Source: Stagonosporopsis chrysanthemi (lineage: Eukaryota > Ascomycota > Dothideomycetes > Pleosporales > Didymellaceae). Taken from it: a stretch of 64,000 nt of DNA. Below are positions 33,346 through 42,554 of this stretch, piece after piece. The stretch covers positions 1 to 64,000 of the forward strand of contig JAFISE010000013.1 in NCBI GenBank assembly GCA_022560025.1, in the 5' to 3' direction. Within the stretch, counting starts at the first letter, position 1. Every line of letters begins with the position of its first letter. Both the position numbers and the translations under genes were made by a program. The notes below the pieces were generated by a model. That model was not told the DNA's origin, did no database searches, and saw only the letters and a program-made list of their open reading frames with translations.

Positions 33346-35002
33346 CTAAAGGGTATATCTGAATCCCTTTTGGTCGCCTTCGCTGTACTCAAGCTCAACC
33401 TCGCCGCGGTCGGCTCGCTTGTTCTGCCTAATGGAGATCAGGGTCACAACACCAACCAGCACTATCGACAGCAAGCTTGTCGCAATGCAGGCGTAGATCC
33501 CTGGCCGATAGTGAGGTGCATCCTGAGTCCTGAAAACGAGCCCTCCAGCGATGCCACCGACACCACCCATGCCTACGAGGGTTGCGGAACAGAAAGCACG
33601 CTTCCACTGGCCGCGGATGTTGTTTGCTTGGTACGACATCGTCGCAGGAACGTTACTGTTGGCACCTGCGGTGGTCAAGAAGACGCCGAAGTACCTAACT
33701 GCTGGAGATTTTGCAAAGCCCATGATAGGCAGACCGACCAGGCAGAGAATCATGTTGAAGATGATGATGGGTCCACGTATCTTCTTCTTGTCACCAGCCC
33801 ATCCACAGCCATACATGACGATAGCAGCAAACGCGTAAGGAGGCGCGACAAGACATTGTGCTTCACCGACGCTGAAGCCCATATTGCGCTGCAGAATGAT
33901 AGGGAGGAAATAGGCCAGCGCATACGAGACGGTTGTGGTGTTGAAGAAGATCTAGAAAGGTCAGCAAACGTTCTTCATCTGCCTTTGAGCTGACTCACCA
34001 TAGCGTAGCACCAGACTTTGAAATCCATTCCACCCCTGAAGAACTTTCTGGTATTCCAAGGCTCAGGCTTAGCATCACCACGATCTCGGTCGACACGAGC
34101 AATGATGAACTTTGCCTCGCGCTCGGTCAAGAACTTCCAAGATTGGTGCGCCTTGTCCGGGAAATCGACCAACAGCCAGTATGCGACGATGCCAAGGAAG
34201 CATGTCAAAGCACCTTCAATAATGAAGATCCTGGGAGATTATCAGAATTGGTAAAGTCAAAGTTGACGAGAGGCAGGACTTACCAGCGCCAACCTGTCAA
34301 CCCCTGTCTCCCGTTCAACTGCATCAGGCCGTACGCAAGAATACCCGCACACGCCGAAGCCAAGCTTCCGAGGATGTAGAACACGCTGTATCGCTTTCCA
34401 ATGTCGTAACGTGTGTACCATGTCGACATCAAATAAACACAGGACGGGAAGAATCCAGCTTCCAATATACCAAGCACGACTCTCAGCGCGGCCAGCGACT
34501 GCCAATCTTTAGCAAAGCCCATGCCAATCATGACTGCACCCCAAAGAGTCACAATGGTCGACAAATGCACACGAGGCCCAAGGTAGCGGATGATGACAGT
34601 GGATGGAGGTTGAAAAACGATGTATGTGGTGAAGAAGACGAGGGTTACGACCGAATAACGTGAAACGGTTCCCATCAGAACATTCAAGTTCAATTCGACG
34701 TTCATTCTGCGATTCCCAAGTCAGCCACATCTCATTGGCACGTCTCATTTGCTGACATACCCGGCAATGGCTGCAGATGACAGATTTGTACGATCCATCA
34801 GCGAAACGCAGTAGAGCACTCCAACCGTGACGACGAGGCGACGATCGACGCGATGGATGATTTTTCTCTGCTCCTCCGGTGTAAACTCAGACTCGTAGTC
34901 TTCGTGCGCGGAGCTATCGACATCCTCCCTGTGGGACACAATCTCCTTCTCAGGATCATTGTATTCATTGTGATACGCGGCAGCCGTCGTGGTGTTCGCC
35001 AT
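33346..35002 (-). CDS. MFS transporter, ACS family (second copy type)
   Basis: This is a predicted plasma-membrane organic-anion symporter. Four exons (35002-34761, 34706-34284, 34230-33999, 33951-33346) with GTATGT, GTAAGT and GTGAGT donors give 500 aa. The N-terminal tail is acidic. Helix 1 (RRLVVTVGVLYCVSLMDRTNLSSAAIAG) carries the D-R-T-N motif common in this family. GILEAGFFPSCVYLMSTWYTRYDIGKRYS is the classic motif after helix 4. DAPHYRPGIY appears late, and the protein ends GFRYTL. It is only distantly like the transporter at 1.1-2.7 kb, but the two share family loops and the same C-terminal motif. Substrate is unknown; nicotinate, allantoate, pantothenate and phthalate carriers all belong here. 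Start choice: ATG at 35002; the frame upstream has only a GTG. A CCG-N6-CGG palindrome lies about 170 bp upstream. Confidence 0.85.
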
Positions 35003-35173
35003 CTTTGCGATGTCAGCAAGTATGCCGAAAAGGAGCGAGCAAGAAGCTTGGGTCACAGCGATCCATGATGGCACGAAGTCATTATATGTTCAGCTGGCCC
35101 CTGTGTGACCCGCCATTACACAGTGCCAAGCGACGTGTGGGCCATCTCTCGACATCCAAAATATGGAAAGATA

Positions 35174-35185
35174 CCGAGGCCTCGG
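35174..35185. promoter_or_regulatory. CCG-N6-CGG palindrome upstream of the ACS transporter
   Basis: CCGAGGCCTCGG is a perfect 12-bp palindrome about 170 bp upstream of the transporter start. Paired CGG/CCG triplets with a fixed spacer are the usual targets of Zn2Cys6 dimers. Binding is an inference only. Confidence 0.3.
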
Positions 35186-35505
35186 AGATCCCTCCCTTTG
35201 CAGAGAGGTGATCTCAATCATCCCAGTAACGGCTCCAGGTCTATGGAGACCCCCAGGATCAAAAGCGGCGCTCTGGGCAGCCAGCGACGGACGCGTCTGG
35301 GGTTTTTGGGCTTGGCGCGTGGAGACCCCGCATGTGAGAGGACGCCCTTTCGCTAGGGGACCCACCGATGGACCAATCGAGACGCCGCGTCGTGACCGTA
35401 AGATGATCCGCTTGTATTTCGGCAGCCCTTGAATTTTGCAACTCTTGACTGATGTCGAAGCAAGCCTGCGCGCGTGGGAGGCGTGCGACTAAGATTTAGT
35501 CAAGC

Positions 35506-35515
35506 CCACGCGTGG
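35506..35515. repeat. Perfect 10-bp palindrome CCACGCGTGG
   Basis: This contains an ACGCGT (MluI cell-cycle box, MCB) core inside the 3.3 kb gene-poor stretch, about 0.5 kb upstream of the ACS transporter. Its function is unknown. Confidence 0.35.
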
Positions 35516-37196
35516 TTCTTTGTTCAACGTCGATCGACATCAACCTCGTCCCTTACCAACCGTCGATGATCTGCAGTCACTATGCTACAAGCGCTCTCAC
35601 GCGGGGTAAATCCACAGGCGCTGCGACACTCCACAATTTCCGTCTGAATTCGCCAGAATGGGATTCTGCTCCGGGGGGCGAGGTGGTTGATAACCTGATG
35701 CAACAGCACCAAGCCGCACCACGCGCCGGATGATGCACCTAACTTCTGCCGTGGCTTGACATCCGGCTTGGCGTTATTTGGTCTCTCCTAGAGCTGCACC
35801 AGTGCTTGTATCTGAAGAAGCATCTACTGTGCATGTTCAGTGTTCCTGTCCCAAGGCACTGGTCTGGGTCCCACAGATATCCAATGCGACAGGCTGGCAT
35901 CCCTTAAACAGAAACAAGAAAGGAAATTAGTACGACATGCTTTGCTTGGTAGGTCAAGGGTCATCTGGCTTCCGCGTGCTAGCGGCTCTTTCTGGCTCGT
36001 CATGGGCATCTCAACACGCGCTTCCGGACGACAGCATCCGCGCTTACGGACGCCCGCGGCCTTTGAGCGATGGCCCAAGACTTTCGGCTGATACAGCGGT
36101 GTCCCCTACGGAAGATCAGCAGGTCCTACGATCCGGGATACTGTTTTCTAGGTTTGTATTCTCCTTTGATGCAAACACGGGATGCCTTGAATAACCGTGC
36201 GACCTTGGCACCGGCCCTCCAGGATGACGCGCGTTGGGATGCACGCAGTATCTGGCTCAATTAAATACACTGTATGAGGCTCTGAAGGTCTTGATAACAG
36301 CATGTGGGATGCTGTGGAACACGATATAACTGCGCCGATAACTGTGTAACAACAGTGGCTCATCACTGCAAGCAAGTAGACAAAAGAAAGCAGCGACACA
36401 TCCCCATGATCACATTGCTGCATACTGAGACGACCAGTTAGGTGCATTTCTGACCACAAGGCACAGATCTGGGTCTAGGCACAGCACTCCCGAAACCTTG
36501 CACGACGACCGTTATGCCACATGGGCATCCCAATCTGGAGGTCTGACATTGACATGGTTGTTTATTGTTCCCAGATACTTGGTCCCCATCCGGGGCTCTT
36601 CCCCAGACACTGATGCCTCAGATCTCATTGTTCGCCAATCAGAAACATCCACTTAGTTCAACGACCGAGGCTCCGCTTTTAGGCCTGCCGCACTGCAACG
36701 CCATAGTCTGCGCATCTTGATACTGTAACTTTAACCTGTGTTCTGCAGCCGTTGGTGCCAATCAAAGCCTGTGTCTCGACCGAGGCATCTTTCTCGCTGT
36801 GAAGAGGCCCTCCGAGAGCTTCCGCAAGCCTAGAGGTAGTTCAGAATACATCACGACAACAGCACTTGCATGTTGCTAAAGATTGGATGTAACAGGAACA
36901 CCAATGAAGGTCTCCAACTTTGGAAACTGACCGAGGCTTTCACAGTGTTGCCAAGTGACCAAGCGCTGTTGAACATGGGTGTGCATATGCACTTCTGCTG
37001 CGACGGCTGATTGCACTGCAGGACATTAGGGTGTGATGTACGACGCACATATCAGACAACAGGAACAGATCTTCGTGTTTAGGTCTAGACTTTTGTTCCT
37101 TCATTCGACTTTGGTGTTGAATTACACTTTCAATGAACTCATCCTTTGTATTTTGCTTGATTGAGCTCACCTATTCTCACTTCCTAGTCAATTTCA

Positions 37197-37652
37197 TCAA
37201 TCAGAGTTTGTGTAGACCGGTATCCCTTGCTTCCCATTTGCTCGCAGCATTCTACAGTACCTCATCAATCTAAAGCTGGCAGATCGACCAAATTTCAACC
37301 TAACTGAAAACACCACCCTGAAACTTTGCGAGCACAACCAGTACCCAGATGGAAGCCAACAGCCCAGTTGAATCAGAGTCCAAGCAACGATCGAATCCGT
37401 CTTACCGTCTAGTGTATATCGCACCCTATGGCTACTGGAATTGCTCTTCATAGCCCCAGAAAAAGCGCACTGGGGCAGCCTTTCTTCTACAATGCTATCG
37501 ACAGTAAGCACCTCCAGATGTAGCCTCCTATTTTTGTCGGCCAACGAACTAATAAGCTGCTTATGTCGCCACAGCCCGACCAAAGGAACTACTATCAACG
37601 ATAACAACGCGAAGCACGTAACCATCACGAATTTCCGTCGGCTCAATATCAT
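37197..37652 (-). CDS. Doubtful ORF, 151 aa, possible type II membrane protein
   Basis: An ATG at 37652 opens a frame with a short basic start (MILSRRKF), an 18-residue hydrophobic helix (VMVTCFALLSLIVVPLVGLW) and a charged stretch behind it, as in type II anchors. The remainder has no motif I recognise and no clear splice partner. It may be the first exon of a decayed gene in this gene-poor region, or chance. Confidence 0.25.
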   Translation of the reverse strand: MILSRRKFVMVTCFALLSLIVVPLVGLWRHKQLISSLADKNRRLHLEVLTVDSIVEERLPQCAFSGAMKSNSSSHRVRYTLDGKTDSIVAWTLIQLGCWLPSGYWLCSQSFRVVFSVRLKFGRSASFRLMRYCRMLRANGKQGIPVYTNSD

Positions 37653-38353
37653 ACTGGGACATATGCTATATTTTACTGCTGCTGTCTGGTCCAGAGCCAA
37701 CACCCGAGAGGATAGATCCGGGTGTCAGATAGACAATTTTAGGATCGGCGCGGAGGATAGGTTTATGGTTTGTGAATGGACGGTTAGCTTTGTGATGGCC
37801 CGTGAGTGTGCCGTTACGATCGTTCAAAGCATCCCCTGATTTCGACTGTCTCTACGCAATAGCACTCTGATCTCTTCAGTGCTGCTATGCTAGGCAAGGG
37901 CTGCTATGATGGATGCGCAGTAGGCATGACGTGAAATTAGGCCGAGAACTCCTGCAGCGCCCTCTGAAGCTCCCTACAGGCAGCGCAGGCTACTGGCCCT
38001 ACATATTGTATTGTCCGTTGTATATGACTCACTGACTTTATGCAAATCTTCTAATCAGTTTAGAGTCTTTGGCGCCGTGCTAGCCCCAACGTACCTGCAG
38101 CACGGCACTTTCCAACGTCGATTGATTATCGTACGGGGCTTCCTCCGTCCTCCAACAATTCCGTCACAGCACCTGCATCTTGGAAAGATTTGAGCGGACG
38201 TGTCGGAGATCGCATTGCCAAGGTCGTCGAGGCCTCACACTGACCTCTATTTCACTTGACCACATAACGGGCTGTGCAGAAGATAGTGTAGAAGCTTGAA
38301 CGCTTGGGACACTACCCTTGTGCTTATTTAGCTAGCTCAGATACCTTCCAAGC

Positions 38354-39804
38354 CTATGTGCCTACGTACTCCGGCACAGACGGAGGCCGCTGCTCCAGCT
38401 CCTCCTCATCGCCAGTAAAGGTTGCGTAGTTCAGACAGTTTCCCATCTCATCTGGCAAGCGCCACACCTCGTCATTCTGTATCGCCAGAAAGAACAGATG
38501 GAATAGCCCCATACGCGCCGTGATTGTCCTCTCCTTTGCATTGAAGGTGTCTGTGATTTTCATGGGCTTGGAGCAGTGTAGCCACGGCTCGTAGAGGACC
38601 GTCTTGGGTTTGAGACCTCTTCTCTTGTCCTCAAACGACACTTCCTTGACGTGCATTCGAAGGAACATAATCTCGTCGCTGCTGACTAAAAAGGAATAGG
38701 TATGGTTGTTCATGAGCATCCATTGTACAATATCGCCTGGACGAGGTCAGCGAATTCTGAACTGGCAGTGCACGGTGGCGTACCGAGGACACAACGCAGG
38801 CTACCCCATTTTGCCGTTGTCCGGAGTTTGTATGCTTCAGACAGAGCTCCAGGACGGCCTGCAAGAAATTCGACGTGACCGATGAGCCGCGTCTCGCTTC
38901 TTTCGCCAAAATTCGCGATTTTGATGACATAACGTGGCGCCCATATGCAGTCTTCAGTAGCGATGTCTTCATCTTCGGCATTGCCCATGATGCAAAGTCT
39001 CGCCCTGGTCCGTTTCTGGAAATGTTCAGTGCCCAACAATAAGCTCATGACAGCCTGAACCGGAAGCACCACATCGTCTTCGAAGTCGCTCTCGAATAGC
39101 TCGGCGTGGTTACTCTGGACCGTAATTTTTCTGTTGCAGATGCGATCAGGTGCGTAAATACCTCGTAACTCGTCAAAAGCCTCGAAGTGGCGATCATTCA
39201 CCCACTGATTCAATACCTCATCTTGGAACCTCTCCTAAGGCTGCATGAAACCAGTGTACCACATCTTCTCATCGTACGGCGAGGTGAACATCGGAGCAGG
39301 CGATGCATTGGTAGGTAAGCGAGAGTATTCCAGCGAAACGGGGTCTAGCAAGACGGACTTTTGACTTCTGGGATACTCTATGCCGCTCCCCTTCATAGTG
39401 TTGTATAACGCCAAGAAGCGCAGGGACGCCTGATCGGTCGCACGAGACCGTCGATCGGGGTCCGGCACGCTTCGGGGACGAATGGGTTCAATTACGGGCG
39501 CTGTGGGATCGACGGTGTGATCGTCCTCCTCTTCGGCATCATCACCAAATTGCGAAATAGCATCAAGTAGATCCCAGTGGGTTTCCTGGAGCGTTTTGAT
39601 GGCAACACTGACAGGCTCTTTCGTGGCTTCAACGAACTCTAAAATCGCGTTGCGCTGCTCCAAACTTAGACTGGCCATGTAGGTTGCGATGTTCGAGCTG
39701 TCAACCGACAAAGGGCTTTGTTCGACGGATGTGCTCTGGAAATCGCTCTGTTCGACCGCCCGTCCTTTGCCTTTGTCTATCCGAGAAGAGCCACTGCTCG
39801 CCAT
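38354..39804 (-). pseudogene. UBA-like conserved fungal protein interrupted by an in-frame TAG
   Basis: One reading frame runs from the ATG at 39804 through 39238, meets TAG at 39237-39235, and continues in the same frame to 38784. It is then spliced (GTACGC/TCCAG) to 38736-38354, giving about 467 codons including the internal stop. Before the stop there is a UBA-like helical segment (LSLEQRNAILEFVEATKEPVSVAIKTLQETHWDLLDAISQF) and a conserved-looking end (SPYDEKMWYTGFMQP). After it the text continues naturally (ERFQDEVLNQWVNDRHFEAFDELRGIY) with no ATG to restart. The C-terminal part (GDIVQWMLMNNHTYSFLVSSDEIMFLR) resembles the regulatory N-terminal region of fungal FunK1-type kinases, but no kinase domain follows. 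Either this is a nonsense-mutated gene, or a weak 48-nt intron (39277-39230, GTACGA...AGAG) removes the stop in frame. A two-gene reading is less likely because the second half has no start. Confidence 0.6.
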
Positions 39805-40269
39805 GATGACGCAAGTACAGGAGATGTGGAGAGACAAAGAGTGTGGGTACGCTGAGAATAGATAGTGAGCGATTATTGATGTGTGGTGAAGTGAGCACGA
39901 ATCCAGGTAACTGGAAGTAAGAATGTGGTTTCTTATCCAACACGTTGGAAAGAGCTCTCGCCCTCCTCCACAACCTAGAGTAAGAGCGGCCTGATCAAAC
40001 GCCCGTGAAGAATGCACCACATCGGCCTCAAGCTTGCGATTGAATTTCCGTTCCGCTTGGAAAGTGTACAAAGGTCGAATATGCCAGGACGCTTTTGTGT
40101 ATCAGATGGATGACAGCGGAAGTTTGGCGACATGAAGATGGAGTCTGGGGAGCGAGACAACCAAAGCACTTACGTAAGCACGCCACGTATCCTGATTGGC
40201 TCAAGTGCAAAACACTTACAAAGTCGCAAAGCGTCCCAAGATCTGCCCATCATCCATCAAAAGTCAACA
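39805..40269. other. Divergent promoter region
   Basis: This is 465 bp between the interrupted UBA-like gene and PTC5. Minus-strand frames that extend the UBA-like gene upstream begin at a non-ATG codon and look random. I see no gene. Confidence 0.6.
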
Positions 40270-42063
40270 ATGTTACCGTCAAGAGCAGTATGTAGCGCCG
40301 TATCGCGCTGCTCGTTAGCGAGGCAAGCTGCGAGCCAGACCAGGAGCTCTCTTGCGGCAGGCAGCCGACACGCATATCTTAGGCCCCAACAACGCGTCGC
40401 GAGCTTCCAGTCACGTGCTCTTCACTACCGACCAACATCACGAATTCGAACATCCTTGAAGGCTTTACAGGGAGAAGGATACAGCAAATATGAGCCAGCT
40501 ACAAAGATTCTACAATCGGCGTTCCCCAAGAAGACTTTCGCCTTCCTCGTCATCCTCACGGGCCTCGCATACTACTTCGTCGATGTACGAGGCCTCGATT
40601 GGACCGACGATGTAATGAACAGCTTTGAGGCCGACAACCCAGGCGTCACTCCTCTCCAATTCTTCGCAAACAAAGAAGAGCTGGACCACTTCCTGCAGCA
40701 CCACATCCCGGACCCCAGCCAGCCACTCAAGAATCCGCAGGTCGCGCAGTTCTTCAGCGAGAACTTCGACAAACTCGCTGGCGGATGGAAGATGACGGAG
40801 AAAGACGCCGCGGAGGAGAACATCCCAGTCACTCACGGCTGCCGCTTCAAGAGCAACGAGCCCTGCGAGGACTACTTTGCCTTTGGCACGTCGCCGGGCC
40901 CGGGCGGGCAGCCATGGAACTACTGGAGCATCATGGACGGCCATGCCGGGCGACACACCGCGTTCCTCCTGCAATGGACTCTGATCCCCTCCCTATCCAG
41001 TGCCCTGCTAGCCCTACCCTCCTACTCATCCCCCGTCGAGATTGAATCCACCATCAAAAACACCTTCCTGCGCGTCGACAAGCAGCTCATGGACTCCGCC
41101 CGCACAGCAGCAAACTGGTTCCCCGCCGCCAACGCCGCCGCAATCGCCGCCTTAACCCCCGCCTTCTCAGGCTCCTGTGCCCTCCTCGCCGCCTTCGACC
41201 CTTCCAACTCGACCCTGCGCGTAGCCTGCACAGGAGACTCACGCGCCGTACTCGGCCGCTGGGACCCATCCTCGCAATGCTACACGGCCGTCGCCCTGTC
41301 CGAAGACCAAACAGGCTTCAACCCGCGCGAAGTCGCGCGCCTCGCCGCCGCCCACCCGGACGAGCCCGACATCATCGACCCCAAGTCCGGCCGCCTGATG
41401 GGCATCGCCATCACGCGCGCGTTCGGCGACCACCGCTGGAAATGGGACAATGACTTCATCCGCACCGTGCAGGCCAAGTTCTGGGGCTCCGCGCCGCGCC
41501 CGCTGTCCAAGACGCCGCCGTACATGACGGCCGAGCCCGAAGTCACGCACACGGAGGTTGTGCGCGCGGACAAGGGCGACGCCCGCGCCAGGAGCGATTT
41601 CATGATCATGGCGAGCGACGGGCTGTGGGACCGCATTTCGTCCGCGCATGCGGTCGAGTGCGTTGAGCGCTGGCTTGCGGCGCGCGACCGCGGCGCCGGC
41701 TGCGTTGCTGATGATCCGCAACTGCAGGCCAACCCGCCGCAGTTTGGGAACCCGATGGCTGAGGACGAGGGGTTTACGTTTGATGCCGAGACGGGCGAGC
41801 AGGTAGATTGGAAGGCGACGCCTGAGTATTTCGCCATCGAGGACGAGAACGCTGCTGTGTGTCTTGCGCGGAACGCCATGGGTGGGACGCGCAGGGGGTT
41901 ATTCATGGGGGTGTTGAGTGTGCCGCCGCCCATGGGGCGGTATGCTGTGGACGACACGACGGTTATGGTTGTGTTCTTCGATAAGTTGAGTCAGGATGCC
42001 GCGCAGGGTGCGGCCACGGGAGGGACAGGGGAGAAGAAGAAGAGCTGGTGGAAGCTGTGGTGA
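40270..42063 (+). CDS. PTC5: Mitochondrial PP2C phosphatase, pyruvate dehydrogenase phosphatase (Ptc5) type
   Basis: This is a single exon of 597 aa. The first 50 residues are Arg/Ser/Ala-rich with no acidic residue (MLPSRAVCSAVSRCSLARQ), a mitochondrial presequence. A transmembrane helix follows at about 92-108 (FAFLVILTGLAYYFVDV). PP2C motifs are CEDYFAFG, SIMDGHAGRHTAF (metal-binding Asp), SGSCALLAAFD, ACTGDSRAVLGRW, SEDQTGFNPREVARL, ITRAFGDHRWKW, FMIMASDGLWDRIS (metal-binding Asp) and DDTTVMVVFF. The presequence-helix-PP2C layout fits yeast Ptc5/Pdp1, which dephosphorylates the E1 alpha subunit of pyruvate dehydrogenase in the intermembrane space/matrix and so activates the complex. An in-frame ATG at 40132 lies upstream but adds a hydrophilic leader unlike a presequence, so 40270 is preferred. 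Confidence 0.88.
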   Translation: MLPSRAVCSAVSRCSLARQAASQTRSSLAAGSRHAYLRPQQRVASFQSRALHYRPTSRIRTSLKALQGEGYSKYEPATKILQSAFPKKTFAFLVILTGLAYYFVDVRGLDWTDDVMNSFEADNPGVTPLQFFANKEELDHFLQHHIPDPSQPLKNPQVAQFFSENFDKLAGGWKMTEKDAAEENIPVTHGCRFKSNEPCEDYFAFGTSPGPGGQPWNYWSIMDGHAGRHTAFLLQWTLIPSLSSALLALPSYSSPVEIESTIKNTFLRVDKQLMDSARTAANWFPAANAAAIAALTPAFSGSCALLAAFDPSNSTLRVACTGDSRAVLGRWDPSSQCYTAVALSEDQTGFNPREVARLAAAHPDEPDIIDPKSGRLMGIAITRAFGDHRWKWDNDFIRTVQAKFWGSAPRPLSKTPPYMTAEPEVTHTEVVRADKGDARARSDFMIMASDGLWDRISSAHAVECVERWLAARDRGAGCVADDPQLQANPPQFGNPMAEDEGFTFDAETGEQVDWKATPEYFAIEDENAAVCLARNAMGGTRRGLFMGVLSVPPPMGRYAVDDTTVMVVFFDKLSQDAAQGAATGGTGEKKKSWWKLW

Positions 42064-42554
42064 GAGTGGCTTAGTTGGCAGTCAGAGTTGGGTATTCGTA
42101 ATATTGTATCTGAGCGCGGGCACACTTGCGCGTACTATATTTACACCGTCCAAAGAAGCACAAAACATGTTGAACATGTAGCCCGATCGCGCCCTAATCG
42201 CCTAGTGAACGCCAAACCTTGTATGCAAATGTGCTTTCATTAACCTGTTCTCTGCACTTACCGAAAAGCTTCCTCTATGCCGTCAACGCTGTCACCTTGT
42301 CGAAGGCTCATCTAGCTTCCATCTGCTCGACAAGCAATTCGTCGAGACAGCAGGGCGAGGATGTATTTCCTTACCGAAGCCAGGATCTAGACCCAAGGCC
42401 CACAAGGCATCAGCTCCCAAACCCCAGATCTTACATATCGTCGCCCAGACCATCGATGTAATCTCGACACCCTTCCCGTCGCGAATTCCTGAACCACGGA
42501 ACGTATCTCCTAAAGGCTCAAGAATGGCCTCGTAAGTGGAAAACCTGACGCATC
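42064..42554. other. Convergent intergenic region
   Basis: About 0.49 kb lies between the 3' ends of PTC5 and the GID1-like gene. No coding frame is supported; the segment should hold both 3' UTRs. Confidence 0.6.

Larger units (their letters stand above)
35003..38353. other. Gene-poor stretch (3.3 kb)
   Basis: This is the longest stretch without a supported gene. Frames are short and carry many stops. No terminal repeats, reverse-transcriptase or transposase motifs are visible. It includes palindromes at 35174-35185 and 35506-35515 and one doubtful frame at 37197-37652. It may hold decayed repeats or simply two long promoters. Confidence 0.55.

Noticed and set aside
37992..38210. Short plus-strand frame in the gene-poor stretch
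   Set aside because: It has only 60 codons, no homologous-looking sequence and no splice partner.
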